Assembly: GCF_003268615.1 (NCBI RefSeq)
Contig: NZ_CP029844.1
Coordinates: forward strand, 372,001 to 436,000
DNA from: Blattabacterium clevelandi
GTDB lineage: Bacteria > Bacteroidota > Bacteroidia > Flavobacteriales > Blattabacteriaceae
Direction of reading: 5' to 3'
Length of the DNA: 64,000 bases
A program made the position numbers and the translations under genes. Below are positions 54,196-63,753 of the stretch, in pieces (positions within the stretch are counted from its first letter, which is position 1; each line of letters starts with the position of its first letter). The notes beneath the pieces were generated by a model, which saw only the letters and a program-made list of their open reading frames with translations, did no database searches and was not told the origin of the DNA.

Positions 54196-54965
54196 TTTCG
54201 AATTTCTATTTCTTTTGTTAATTGAAGGAATTCTTTTATAGATAATTGTTCTGCTCTTTTATTCAAAAATGGAATATCATAAAAATTTGGTATTTTTTTA
54301 AAATATTGGAGTGAATTTTTCAATATTTTTCTTCTTTGATTAAAAGCCATTTTTACACATTTAAATAAAATATCCTTATTAAAAAGGATTTCTAATTTTT
54401 TTCTTTTTAAGGATATTACGGCCGATTTTACATTTGGAATAGGATAAAATACATTTTTTTTGACAGAAAAAAGATATTCTACATCATAGAATGATTGTAC
54501 TAAAACAGATAAAATTCCATACTTACCAATCCCTTTATGAGAAAAAAATATCCGTTCTACAAATTCTTTTTGAAACATTCCAATACATTCTGGTATATAT
54601 TGATTATATTTTAATATATGAAATAATATTTTAGAAGAAATACCATAGGGAAAATTTCCAATTAATGCAAAATTTTTAAGGTTTATTTCTTCTGGATTCC
54701 ATTTTAAAAAATCTTGATGTATAATTTGATTTTTAGGAATAAAAAAATTTTTTTTTAAAAAAAAGATGAGATTTTCATCAATTTCTATTAAAAATACTTT
54801 TTTACATAATAATAATAAATAACGAGTTAATATTCCTACCCCTGGACCTATTTCTACTACTGTATTATAATCTTGAAAAGATAGATTTTTTACAATTTTT
54901 TTAGCTATATTTTTATCTTTTAAAAAATATTGATCGAATTTTTTTTTAAAAAAATATTCTTTCAT
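54192..54965 (-). CDS. rsmA: 16S rRNA dimethyladenosine transferase RsmA (KsgA)
   Basis: Dimethylates A1518 and A1519 of 16S rRNA. ATG at 54965 (MKEYFFKKKFDQYFLKDKN) is preferred to 55079, which would add 38 hydrophobic residues and overlap the divergent serS. The SAM loop VVEIGPGVGILTRYLL and the catalytic NFPYGISSKILF (NxPY motif) are clear, as are MFQKEFVERIF and VKSAVISLKRK. Length 257 is normal. Confidence 0.95.
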   Translation of the reverse strand: MKEYFFKKKFDQYFLKDKNIAKKIVKNLSFQDYNTVVEIGPGVGILTRYLLLLCKKVFLIEIDENLIFFLKKNFFIPKNQIIHQDFLKWNPEEINLKNFALIGNFPYGISSKILFHILKYNQYIPECIGMFQKEFVERIFFSHKGIGKYGILSVLVQSFYDVEYLFSVKKNVFYPIPNVKSAVISLKRKKLEILFNKDILFKCVKMAFNQRRKILKNSLQYFKKIPNFYDIPFLNKRAEQLSIKEFLQLTKEIEIRK

Positions 54966-55070
54966 TATGCAAATATAGAAAAGAAATATATTAATATTAT
55001 TTGTATATTTATTTTTTATTGTATTTGTATTATTTATTATTAAGATTGGAAATACAATTTTAATTTTTCT

Positions 55071-56342
55071 ATGCTTCAACCCTCTTTTATACGTAATAAT
55101 AGAAAAAAAGTTTTATTAGGATTAAAAAAAAGAAAATTTAAGAAAATTTTTTTGATAGATGAAATATTGACTTTAGATAAAAAGAAAAAGGAATTAAAAA
55201 CTTTTTTGAATAAAATTTCAGAAGAAAAAAATACAATATCCAAAAATATCAGTCATCTTATTCTGAAGATTGATAAAGGTATAAAAATAAATTCTTTAAA
55301 AGAAAAATCCCTTTTTCTAAAAAATAAAAAAAAAGATCTTAATATTCAATTAAAAAATATTATTCAATGTTTAGAAGAAAAACTAAATCAAATACCTAAT
55401 ATACCCAATGAAAAAGTAAAAAAAAATGCAGATAAGAATGATATTCTTTTTCAAGAAGGGGTTATTGATTCAATAATAATGGAAGGAGCACTTACACATT
55501 GGGAATTAGCTAAAAAATTTCATTTATTCGACTTATTATTAGGTACGAAAATATGTGGATCTGGTTTTTCAGTTTATATCGGAAAAGGGGCTAAATTACA
55601 AAGAAGTTTGATTCAATATTTTTTAGATCAGAACATACGTGCTTCATATACAGAATATAGTTTTCCTTATCTTATAAATGAAAAGTCAGGATATTCAACA
55701 GGACAAATTCCGGATAAAGAAGGTCAAATGTATCTAATAGAAAAAGATAATTTTTATCTGATTCCAACTGGAGAAATTCCTCTTATGAATTGTTATAGAA
55801 ATAATAGACTTACATATAAGGACTTACCTATAAAAGCGACCACTTATACTTCTTGTTTTAGAAGGGAAGCTGGATCTTATGGTTCTCAAATTAGAGGGTT
55901 AAATAGATTACATCAATTTGAAAAAGTAGAAATCATTCAAATTACTACCCATGAAACTTCTTATGATTATTTAGAGGAAATGATTTTACATGTTAAAAAT
56001 ATTCTAAAATCTTTAGAATTACCGTTTCGAATACTTCGTTTGATTGGGAAAGATCTAGGTTTTTCTTCTTCTATAACTTATGATTTTGAAGTGTATTCTA
56101 TGGTACAAAAAAAATGGTTAGAAGTAAGTTCTATTTCAAATTGCACTAATTTTCAATCTAATAGATTAAATCTTCGATATAAAACTATTACAGGAAAAAT
56201 GGAGTTTTGTCATACACTTAATGGAAGCTCTCTAGCTTTACCACGAATTATTGCCGCTTTATTAGAAAATAATCAAACTGTTAATCAAATTAATATTCCT
56301 AAAGTTTTAATTCCTTATACAGGATTTGATAATATTAAATAA
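55071..56342 (+). CDS. serS: Seryl-tRNA synthetase
   Basis: Charges tRNA-Ser. The N-terminal third is a long antiparallel coiled coil rich in Lys (residues about 25-110), the tRNA-binding arm. The class II catalytic core has TSCFRREAGSYG (motif 2), VSSISNCTNFQSNRLNLRYK and LNGSSLALPRIIAALLENNQ (motif 3). Length 423 is normal. It is followed by metF after 14 bases and is divergent from rsmA. Confidence 0.97.
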   Translation: MLQPSFIRNNRKKVLLGLKKRKFKKIFLIDEILTLDKKKKELKTFLNKISEEKNTISKNISHLILKIDKGIKINSLKEKSLFLKNKKKDLNIQLKNIIQCLEEKLNQIPNIPNEKVKKNADKNDILFQEGVIDSIIMEGALTHWELAKKFHLFDLLLGTKICGSGFSVYIGKGAKLQRSLIQYFLDQNIRASYTEYSFPYLINEKSGYSTGQIPDKEGQMYLIEKDNFYLIPTGEIPLMNCYRNNRLTYKDLPIKATTYTSCFRREAGSYGSQIRGLNRLHQFEKVEIIQITTHETSYDYLEEMILHVKNILKSLELPFRILRLIGKDLGFSSSITYDFEVYSMVQKKWLEVSSISNCTNFQSNRLNLRYKTITGKMEFCHTLNGSSLALPRIIAALLENNQTVNQINIPKVLIPYTGFDNIK

Positions 56343-56356
56343 AAAATATTTTTTTT

Positions 56357-57316
56357 ATGAAAGTGACTGATCATATAGATAAAGCGAAAAAAAGTTTATT
56401 TTCTTTTGAAATATTACCTCCTTTAAGAGGACATGATATCAAAAATATTTTTTCTACTTTAGATCCATTAATGGAATTTAATCCTCCTTTTATTGATGTT
56501 ACATATCATCGTGAAGAATTTTTTTATGTAGAAAAAGAAAATGGTCTTTTACAAAGAAAATCTGTATCCAGGCGTCCTGGTACTATAGGTATTTGTGCTG
56601 AAATTATGAATAAATATGGAATAGATGCAGTCCCACATCTTATTTGTGGTGGTTTTAATAAAAAAATGACTGAAAATGCTTTAATAGATCTAAATTTTTT
56701 AGGAATAGATAATGTTTTAGTACTTAGAGGGGATCCTATTAAATCAGAAAATAAGTTTTTTTCTAAAAAAGATGGACATAAATATGCAGTAGAATTGGTA
56801 GAACAAGTTCAAAACTTGAACAAAGGAAAGTATCTTAATAAAACTTTTGAAAAAAAAAATTCTCCATTATTTGATTTTTGTATTGGTATAGCTGGATATC
56901 CAGAAAAACATTTAGAAGCTCCAAATATGGAAAGTGATTTATTTTTCTTGAAAAAAAAAGTTGAAGCTGGAGCTAATTATATTGTTACTCAAATGTTTTT
57001 TGATAATAAAAAATACTTTACTTTTGTAAAAAAATGTAGATCTGAAGGGATAATTATCCCTATAATACCTGGAATTAAACCTATTTCTTCTAAAATTCAA
57101 TTAAATAGTCTTCCTTCTCGTTTTTATTTAAATATACCTAATGAATTAGTAAAAGAAATTGAAAAAGCGAAAGATAAAAAATTGATTTTTAATATTGGAA
57201 TTGAATGGGCTATACAACAGTCTAAGGAACTAAAAAATTCTGGAGTCAAAGTTATTCATTATTACACAATGGATAAACCAGAAAATATTTATAAGATAGT
57301 TCAAGCTATTTATTAA
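56357..57316 (+). CDS. metF: 5,10-methylenetetrahydrofolate reductase
   Basis: Flavin-dependent reductase producing methyl-THF. SFEILPPLRGHDI near residue 16, PHLICGGFNKKMTENALIDL, NVLVLRGDPIKSENK, IGIAGYPEKHLEAPN and ANYIVTQMFFDNKKYF are family signatures. Length 319 is normal. It ends 5 bases before the convergent pdhB stop, leaving no space for a terminator. Confidence 0.96.
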   Translation: MKVTDHIDKAKKSLFSFEILPPLRGHDIKNIFSTLDPLMEFNPPFIDVTYHREEFFYVEKENGLLQRKSVSRRPGTIGICAEIMNKYGIDAVPHLICGGFNKKMTENALIDLNFLGIDNVLVLRGDPIKSENKFFSKKDGHKYAVELVEQVQNLNKGKYLNKTFEKKNSPLFDFCIGIAGYPEKHLEAPNMESDLFFLKKKVEAGANYIVTQMFFDNKKYFTFVKKCRSEGIIIPIIPGIKPISSKIQLNSLPSRFYLNIPNELVKEIEKAKDKKLIFNIGIEWAIQQSKELKNSGVKVIHYYTMDKPENIYKIVQAIY

Positions 57317-57321
57317 AAAAA

Positions 57322-58302
57322 TTAAACAAGATAAAGAGTCTCTTTTATGGAGTGGATTACTTTTTCTTCATTAGGGAACCAATTCCTTATCAAATTGGAA
57401 GAATAAGGTGCTGGTGTATCTAGTAAAGTGATTCTATTAATAGGAGCATCAAGGTAATCAAATCCATATTTTTGTATAATATATGAAACTTCAGAAGCTA
57501 TTGAAGCAAAAGGCCATGATTCTTCTAAAATCACTAAACGATTGGTTTTTTTTACAGAAAAAAGTATAGATTCATAATCTAATGGACGAATACTTTGAAT
57601 ATCTATTACTTCTACACTAATATTTTCTTTTTCTAATTTTTCTGCTATATTTAAAGCCATTTTCATAATTTTTCCAAAAGAAACTAAACTTATATCAGTT
57701 CCTACTTTTTTTATATCTGCCTTTCCAATAGGAAGTAGATATTCTTCTTCTGGAATCATCATTGTATCACCATACATTTGTTCAGATTCCATAAAAATTA
57801 CGGGGTTATTATCTCGAATAGAAGATTTTAAAAGACCTTTAGCATCATATGGATTACATGGAATGACTACTTTTAATCCAGGACAACTTGCGTACCAACT
57901 TTCAAAAGATTGAGAATGGGTAGCTCCTAATTGCCCAGCAGATCCAGTAGGCCCTCTAAAAACAATAGGAATATTCCATTGCCCTCCACTCATATAACGT
58001 ATTTTAGCAGCATTATTGATAATCTGATCCATTGCTACCAAAGAAAAATTAAATGTCATAAATTCAATAATAGGGCGACACCCATTCATTGCAGATCCTA
58101 CTCCTATACCAGAAAATCCTAATTCTGAGATTGGAGTGTCAATGACTCTTTTTGGTCCAAATTCTTCTAACATACCTTTAGAAGCTTTGTAAGCTCCATT
58201 ATATTTAGCAACTTCTTCACCCATTAGATATACGGAGTGATCTCTTCTCATTTCTTCACTCATAGCTTCCGCTATGACTTCACGAAAAGTCATTTTTTTC
58301 AT
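57322..58302 (-). CDS. pdhB: Pyruvate dehydrogenase E1 component, beta subunit
   Basis: Beta chain of the ThDP-dependent E1 of a 2-oxoacid dehydrogenase. ATG at 58302 gives MKKMTFREVIAEAMSEEMRR; the longer frame to 58326 adds eight unlikely residues. MGEEVAKYNGAYKASKGM, ELGFSGIGVGSAMNG, TGSAGQLGATHSQSFE and VIDIQSIRPLDYESI are typical of PdhB. A branched-chain substrate is less likely but not excluded. The alpha-subunit gene is not adjacent. A hairpin upstream separates it from the lipoprotein gene. Confidence 0.93.
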   Translation of the reverse strand: MKKMTFREVIAEAMSEEMRRDHSVYLMGEEVAKYNGAYKASKGMLEEFGPKRVIDTPISELGFSGIGVGSAMNGCRPIIEFMTFNFSLVAMDQIINNAAKIRYMSGGQWNIPIVFRGPTGSAGQLGATHSQSFESWYASCPGLKVVIPCNPYDAKGLLKSSIRDNNPVIFMESEQMYGDTMMIPEEEYLLPIGKADIKKVGTDISLVSFGKIMKMALNIAEKLEKENISVEVIDIQSIRPLDYESILFSVKKTNRLVILEESWPFASIASEVSYIIQKYGFDYLDAPINRITLLDTPAPYSSNLIRNWFPNEEKVIHSIKETLYLV

Positions 58303-58364
58303 AATATTTTTTTTTAATGGATCCAACTTTTAGTAAAAAGTCAAAATTCCATATAAAAAAGAAC

Positions 58365-58399
58365 AACGGAAAAGGAATCAAATAGATTCCTTTTCCGTT
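58365..58399 (-). terminator. Perfect 15-bp hairpin terminator after the lipoprotein gene
   Basis: AACGGAAAAGGAATC, a 5-base loop, then GATTCCTTTTCCGTT form a perfect stem nine bases after the stop of the lipoprotein gene. On the minus strand it is followed by GTTCTTTTTT, so it fits an intrinsic terminator that insulates pdhB downstream. It is the strongest hairpin in the window. Confidence 0.8.
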
Positions 58400-58407
58400 T
58401 TGAATAA

Positions 58408-59025
58408 TTAATTATTAGTTGTTTGATTTTTTTTTTGTAAATCTTCCTGCATTTTTTGAAGAGCTATTTGTTCATTTTTAGAATCTGTTAGAGATTTATT
58501 TATGTCATTCAAAAATAAACTTTTCTCTTTAAGAATTTTTAATTTTCCTTTTCCATATTCTTTATATTCTTCAAAATCTTTTTTAGCTTGTAATTGCTCT
58601 TCTGAACCGTAAGGTTTAGATCTCATTACCGATCTTCTTCTCTTTGTTTCATTTAAAATTTGTTTCTGATTATTTATCATATCATAATATTGATTTTGAT
58701 GAAAATTACTTTCTTTTTCTAATTTTTTTATTTTTACTTCTAGATCTTTTATTCTTTTAGATAATTCTTCAGGTTTTATATCAGAAGGTATGTGAAAATT
58801 AGGAATTTCCTCCATAAAAAAAGGATAATTTGGAGGAATAATATTTGCTTCAGGAATAGAATTTACAAAAGTTGGATTTTGTGGGATATTATGGGATGGT
58901 TGAGGATTTGTATTATTATTGACAGGATCATTGGAATAAGTCATTTCATCATCATTACAGGATACAATAAAAACTCCTAACGATAGAAAAATTGTTGGAA
59001 TTAAAAATTTCATAGAAGTATTCAT
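58408..59025 (-). CDS. Predicted coiled-coil lipoprotein of unknown function
   Basis: I do not recognise the family. The N-terminus is a lipoprotein signal, with hydrophobic FLIPTIFLSLGVFIVSC and the lipidated cysteine at residue 23. An in-frame ATG at residue 5 (59013) is an equally plausible start. Residues 27-85 are Asn/Pro-rich and probably disordered (NNNTNPQPSHNIPQNP). From about 85 to the end the sequence is charged with heptad spacing (ELSKRIKDLEVKIKKLEKE), so a long coiled coil is likely. It is monocistronic, with its own hairpin terminator. No conserved catalytic motif is seen. Confidence 0.7.
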   Translation of the reverse strand: MNTSMKFLIPTIFLSLGVFIVSCNDDEMTYSNDPVNNNTNPQPSHNIPQNPTFVNSIPEANIIPPNYPFFMEEIPNFHIPSDIKPEELSKRIKDLEVKIKKLEKESNFHQNQYYDMINNQKQILNETKRRRSVMRSKPYGSEEQLQAKKDFEEYKEYGKGKLKILKEKSLFLNDINKSLTDSKNEQIALQKMQEDLQKKNQTTNN

Positions 59026-59121
59026 AATAAAAATTTTTAGTTATAGTTTTTAAATATATAAAAAAAATTATTACAGATGAATACTCTTCTTTTTTTACAA
59101 AAAATTCTATATGTTTTCTCC

Positions 59122-59151
59122 TTATCAAAAGACATAAATTTAGTATATTTG
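59122..59151 (+). promoter_or_regulatory. Candidate promoter of the bifunctional-nuclease-family gene
   Basis: TTA at 59122-59124, exactly 19 bases, then TATATTTG at 59144-59151. The -7 element is a full match to TAnnTTTG and the -33 differs from TTG by one base. The transcript would start about 25 bases before the ATG at 59184. Confidence 0.5.
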
Positions 59152-59183
59152 ATGAGAATAGAAAGATTTATATATTTTTTCCT

Positions 59184-59798
59184 ATGGAACAACTAATCAG
59201 ATTAGCTATACGTGGTATATCCTTAAGTCAAATACAATCTGGGATATATGTTTTATTATTGGAAGAAGAATCTGGAAAAATAAAACTACCTATTGTTATA
59301 GAAAGTTTACAAGCTCAATCTATCGCTTCTGCTATAGGTAAAAGAGATATATCCAAATCTTTTACACATGATTTATTTTTAACTTTTGCAAAAGTATTTC
59401 ATATTAGATTAAAATCAGTGGTTATATATAAATTAGTCAATGGAATATTTTTTTCTTATATTTTATTTGAAAGAGAAAATAAAGAATATAAAATAGATTC
59501 AAAAACATCGGATGGAGTTGCTTTAGCCGTAAGATTTCAATCTCCTATTTATACTACAAAAGAAATTTTTGATAAAGCTGGAATTTATTTTGAAAATGGA
59601 TTTCCTGAAAATGATAATTTTGAAGGAGAATTAGAAAAAAAAACTTCTTCCTCTTTTTCTGATCAAGAAAAAAGTAAAAAAGAATTAGAAAAAATGACAG
59701 AAAGAGATCTTAATGCTTTATTGAATCATGCGGTAGTAAATGAATGTTATGAACTTGCAGCAAAAATCAAAAAAGAACTAGATAATAGAAGAGAATAA
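59184..59798 (+). CDS. Bifunctional nuclease family protein (DUF151) with UVR-like tail
   Basis: Member of the BFN/DUF151 family, some of which show DNase and RNase activity in vitro; the cellular role is not settled. Residues 1 to about 135 form the domain (GISLSQIQSGIYVLLLEEE, KLPIVIESLQAQSIASAI, SKTSDGVALAVRFQSPIY). A charged linker leads to a C-terminal UVR-like helical hairpin (MTERDLNALLNHAVVNECYE). Length 204 is normal for Bacteroidetes. It ends 4 bases before the convergent folA stop. Confidence 0.9.
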   Translation: MEQLIRLAIRGISLSQIQSGIYVLLLEEESGKIKLPIVIESLQAQSIASAIGKRDISKSFTHDLFLTFAKVFHIRLKSVVIYKLVNGIFFSYILFERENKEYKIDSKTSDGVALAVRFQSPIYTTKEIFDKAGIYFENGFPENDNFEGELEKKTSSSFSDQEKSKKELEKMTERDLNALLNHAVVNECYELAAKIKKELDNRRE

Positions 59799-59802
59799 TC
59801 AA

Positions 59803-60300
59803 TTACAATTTTTTTTCGTATCGAACAAAACTATAATCGTATAAATGATTTTGATCTTTTTCATAAAAAAATTCATATTTTTTTTCCCATTTTTTAAAAT
59901 TAATTTTGGGAAATTTTGCATCACCGTAAAATTTTTGATGAATGATTGTTAATTCTAAAATTTTTGCTTTATTTATAGTAGAAGTATATATTTTTTCTCC
60001 TCCTATAACAAATATTTTTTTATAATTTAAATCATATACTTCTTTTAAAGAAGAAAAAATTTTAAAAATTCCGTTATAAGAATATGATAATTTTATTTTA
60101 TTTTTTTTTGTTAATATGATATTTTTTCTACCTGGAAGTGGTTTACCAATTGATTCAAAAGTTTTTCTACCCATAAGAACAATTTCTCCAATAGTCATAT
60201 TTTTAAATCGTTTTAAATCATTAGGAAGATGCCACATTAATTTATTATTTTTTCCTATAAATCCATTTTTAGAAATCGCAGAGACAAGTACAATTTTCAT
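59803..60300 (-). CDS. folA: Dihydrofolate reductase
   Basis: Reduces dihydrofolate to THF, serving FolD, MetF and the glycine cleavage route. Trp and Asp of the active site are in NKLMWHLPNDLKRFKNMT near residues 20-37. MGRKTFESIGKPLPGRKNI near 43 and FVIGGEKIYTS near 96 bind NADPH. Length 165 is normal. thyA is not next to it. It is divergent from valS with only 25 bases between the two starts. Confidence 0.96.
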   Translation of the reverse strand: MKIVLVSAISKNGFIGKNNKLMWHLPNDLKRFKNMTIGEIVLMGRKTFESIGKPLPGRKNIILTKKNKIKLSYSYNGIFKIFSSLKEVYDLNYKKIFVIGGEKIYTSTINKAKILELTIIHQKFYGDAKFPKINFKKWEKKYEFFYEKDQNHLYDYSFVRYEKKL

Positions 60301-60325
60301 TAAAAATTAATTTTTTTTATATTTT

Positions 60326-62971
60326 ATGGATATTCCAATTAAATATGATCCAAAATCTGTAGAAGAAAAAATATATCATCATTGGATAAATAATGATTAC
60401 TTTTTTTCCTATCCAGATAATCGAAAATCTTATACTATTATTATGCCACCTCCAAATATTACTGGAATTCTTCACATAGGACATATTTTGAATAATACTA
60501 TACAAGATATATTAATTAGATATGCTAGAATGAAAGGGAATAATCCATGTTGGATTCCAGGAACAGATCATGCTTCTATTGCCACAGAAGCAAAGATTGT
60601 TTATCAATTAAAAAAGAAAGGGTTATCCAAATTTATTATAGGAAGAGATAAATTTTTATCCTATGTTGTGGAATGGTCTAAAAAACACAAAAAGATTATT
60701 TTTAATCAATTAAAAAAATTGGGATGTTCTTGTGATTGGACTCGTGTTCAATTTACAATGAGTAAAAAATTATCTAAATCTATCACAAAAATTTTTATAG
60801 ATTTATATGAAAAAGGATATATATACAGAGGATATCATGTAGTTAATTGGGATCCAAAAGCTAGAACTACTATTTCTGACGAAGAAGTTGTATATAAAGA
60901 AAGGATAGGAACTCTTTATTATATAAAATACAAAATCAAAGGAAAAGAAGATTTTATTATTATTGCAACAAGTCGTCCGGAAACGATATTTGGAGATACA
61001 GCGGTTTGTTTTCATCCAGATGATGTACGTTATTATCATTTAAAGGGAAAGTATGTAATTATCCCAATAATAAATAGAGTGATTCCCATTATTCAAGATT
61101 CATACGTAGATCCAAATTTTGGTACAGGATTTTTAAAAATAACTCCAGCTCATGATATTAATGATAAAAATATTGCGGATAAATACCATTTAGATATAAT
61201 TGATATTTTTAATGAGGATGCAACTCTCAATGAAAATGGACTTCACTATCAAGGAATGGATCGTTTTGAAGTAAAAAAAAAGATAATTCAAGAGTTAGAT
61301 AAATTAGGATTTATAGTAAATAGAGAAAAATTTAATCAAAAAATAGGAATTTCAGAAAGAACTAAATCTGTGGTAGAACAAAAATTATCTCTTCAATGGT
61401 TTTTAAAAATGAAACAAATATCGAATCCGGCTATAGAAGCAGTTAAAAATGGGGAAATTAAATTTTATCCAAGTAGATTTAAAAAAATTTATTTTCAATG
61501 GATGGATAAAATTCATGATTGGAATATATCGAGACAATTATGGTGGGGGCACCGTATTCCTGTTTATTATTATGGTCATTCTCCAAATGATTTTGTTGTT
61601 GCAGAAAATTTGGAATCAGCTTTAAAAAAAGCGAAAATTAAGAGTCATAATTACGATTTAAACTATGATAATCTTTGGCAAGATTCAGATGTTTTAGACA
61701 CTTGGTTTTCTTCTTGGATATTACCTATATCTGTATTTGATGGAATTTCTAATCCTAATAATCATGAAATATCTTATTATTATCCTACTGAAAATTTGAT
61801 TACAGGTTCGGATATATTATTTTTTTGGGTTGCTCGTATGATTATAGCAGGATTTTTTTTTCAAAAAAAGAAACCATTTAAAAATGTTTATTTTACAGGT
61901 ATTTTAAGAGATTCTAAAAATAAAAAAATATCTAAATCATTAAATAATTCTCCAAATCCTATAGATTTAATTGAAAAATATGGAGCAGATTCTGTTCGGA
62001 TGGGTATTATGCTTAGAGCTAGTGCAGGAAAAGACTTTCATTTTGAGGAAAATTTTTGTTTACAAGGAAGAAATTTTTCTAATAAAATATGGAATGCTTT
62101 TCGTTTGATACAAAGTTGGGAAATAAAAGAAAATCATAATCTATATTATGATGATATTCCTAAAGTATCTAATATGGCACTTATATGGTTTGAAAATCGT
62201 TTTTATTATGTATTAGAACTTTTTGAGATTTATTTCAATAAATATAAATTTGATGAATCGTTAATGATTTTATATAAATTCATTTGGAATGATTTTTGTT
62301 CATTATTTCTTGAAATTATTAAACCGATTTCTGGAAAGTTTATATCAAAAACTGTGTATTTAAAGACTGTTAAATGGTTTGAAAATATTTTAAAATTATT
62401 ACATCCATATATGCCTTTTATTTCAGAAGAAATTTGGAGTCTTCTTAAAAAGAGAACGGAAAAAGAAGCTTTAATTATTTCTTCTTGGCCTAAAAAAAAA
62501 TCATATAATTGGAATTTATTAGTTTCTTTTGAAAGAGCTATTCAAATTGTATCTAAAATACGTAATATCAGAAATCAAATACATCTTCCTCATAAGACAA
62601 GTTTAGTTTTATTTTCTGTAAAAAATAAAGAAGAATATCATCCAGTGATATTAAAATTAGCAAATTTATCTCAAATTATTGAAATCTTAAAAAGACCTAA
62701 AAAAGGACGATTTTTTTCTTTTTTTATTGGAACGGATAGATACTTTTTATCTTTAGATAGAAAGTATCATTTAGATAAAAATGATTCATTTAATATTGAA
62801 AAAAAAATTCAGTATTTTCATAATTTTTTATCTATCATTCGTAAAAATTTATCAAACGATAAATATGTAAAATCGGTTCCAAAACACCTCCTTTTAAAGG
62901 AAAAAAAAAAAGAAAGTGATACTTTGAAAAAAATAGTTTATCTTAAAGAGATTTTAAAAAAAATGAATTAA
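60326..62971 (+). CDS. valS: Valyl-tRNA synthetase
   Basis: Class I synthetase with editing domain. The HIGH motif is at residues 50-53 (ITGILHIGHILNN). The CP1 editing region includes TSRPETIFGDTAVCFHP, then WWGHRIPVYYY, and KISKSLNN is the KMSKS-type motif. The anticodon-binding domain and a short C-terminal coiled coil follow. Length 881 is normal. An 11-base A run at 62901-62911 is near the 3' end. The stop is 1 base from the convergent TPM-domain gene. Confidence 0.97.
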   Translation: MDIPIKYDPKSVEEKIYHHWINNDYFFSYPDNRKSYTIIMPPPNITGILHIGHILNNTIQDILIRYARMKGNNPCWIPGTDHASIATEAKIVYQLKKKGLSKFIIGRDKFLSYVVEWSKKHKKIIFNQLKKLGCSCDWTRVQFTMSKKLSKSITKIFIDLYEKGYIYRGYHVVNWDPKARTTISDEEVVYKERIGTLYYIKYKIKGKEDFIIIATSRPETIFGDTAVCFHPDDVRYYHLKGKYVIIPIINRVIPIIQDSYVDPNFGTGFLKITPAHDINDKNIADKYHLDIIDIFNEDATLNENGLHYQGMDRFEVKKKIIQELDKLGFIVNREKFNQKIGISERTKSVVEQKLSLQWFLKMKQISNPAIEAVKNGEIKFYPSRFKKIYFQWMDKIHDWNISRQLWWGHRIPVYYYGHSPNDFVVAENLESALKKAKIKSHNYDLNYDNLWQDSDVLDTWFSSWILPISVFDGISNPNNHEISYYYPTENLITGSDILFFWVARMIIAGFFFQKKKPFKNVYFTGILRDSKNKKISKSLNNSPNPIDLIEKYGADSVRMGIMLRASAGKDFHFEENFCLQGRNFSNKIWNAFRLIQSWEIKENHNLYYDDIPKVSNMALIWFENRFYYVLELFEIYFNKYKFDESLMILYKFIWNDFCSLFLEIIKPISGKFISKTVYLKTVKWFENILKLLHPYMPFISEEIWSLLKKRTEKEALIISSWPKKKSYNWNLLVSFERAIQIVSKIRNIRNQIHLPHKTSLVLFSVKNKEEYHPVILKLANLSQIIEILKRPKKGRFFSFFIGTDRYFLSLDRKYHLDKNDSFNIEKKIQYFHNFLSIIRKNLSNDKYVKSVPKHLLLKEKKKESDTLKKIVYLKEILKKMN

Positions 62972-62972
62972 A

Positions 62973-63728
62973 TTACCAGTTTCCACTAGATCCTCCACCT
63001 CCAAAGGTTCCTCCTTCTCCAAATCCGTCAAAATTATCTTCATGGTTATGATCGTTTGGATTTTTTATAGATCTATTTTTGAATAGAATACTTGTTAAAA
63101 ATAATGTATTTAATAATGAAGGGTCAATCCTTTTTTTTTGAAATAAAAAAAACATAATAAAAAAGATACTAATAGGAATAAAAAATTTCCATATATAAAA
63201 AGGGTTTTTATTATATTTTTTTTTGTATTCATATTTATTTTTTAAAATTTTAAATATTTCTTGAATACCGATATCTATAGCCTTATAATAAAGATTATTT
63301 TTTAAAAAAGGTTTTATTTTTTTGATTATATTTTGAGTTGAAAAATCTGTCAGATATGGCTCAATTCCGTATCCATTTTGGATAGATATTTTTTTATCTT
63401 TTATAGATAATAAAATAATAATTCCATTATTTTTATCTTTTTTTCCAATATTCCATTTTTCTCCCCATTTGGAAGCTAAAAAATTAGAATCTTCTCCATG
63501 TATATCTTGAACGATAGGAATTAAAATTTCTGTTGAGGTAATTTTCGAATATTGAATAAGTTTTTTATTTAATTTTTCTATTTGAATATGAGATAGTACT
63601 CCTGCATAATCATTAACAGGATATATTTTTTTTGGAGGGTCAGGTATATTGAATTGTCCTTGTACGATATTTGTAAAAAATAGTAAAATAAATAATGAGT
63701 TAAAAACTTTTTTTATGAAATTTTTCAT
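62973..63728 (-). CDS. TPM-domain membrane protein (YgcG family)
   Basis: Extracytoplasmic TPM domain protein of poorly known role; some relatives are linked to membrane protein or photosystem repair. ATG at 63728 gives a signal peptide, MKNFIKKVFNSLFILLFF...QGQ, so it is preferred to 63767. The TPM domain covers about residues 25-160 (VNDYAGVLSHIQIEKLNKKL, KKDKNNGIIILLSIKDKKI, GYGIEPYLTD). One membrane segment lies near 178-197 and the tail is Gly-rich (GEGGTFGGGGSSG). lemA lies 25 bases upstream on the same strand, a common pairing. Confidence 0.88.
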   Translation of the reverse strand: MKNFIKKVFNSLFILLFFTNIVQGQFNIPDPPKKIYPVNDYAGVLSHIQIEKLNKKLIQYSKITSTEILIPIVQDIHGEDSNFLASKWGEKWNIGKKDKNNGIIILLSIKDKKISIQNGYGIEPYLTDFSTQNIIKKIKPFLKNNLYYKAIDIGIQEIFKILKNKYEYKKKYNKNPFYIWKFFIPISIFFIMFFLFQKKRIDPSLLNTLFLTSILFKNRSIKNPNDHNHEDNFDGFGEGGTFGGGGSSGNW

Positions 63729-63753
63729 TCCTAATTTTTTCAATTTAACCCTA

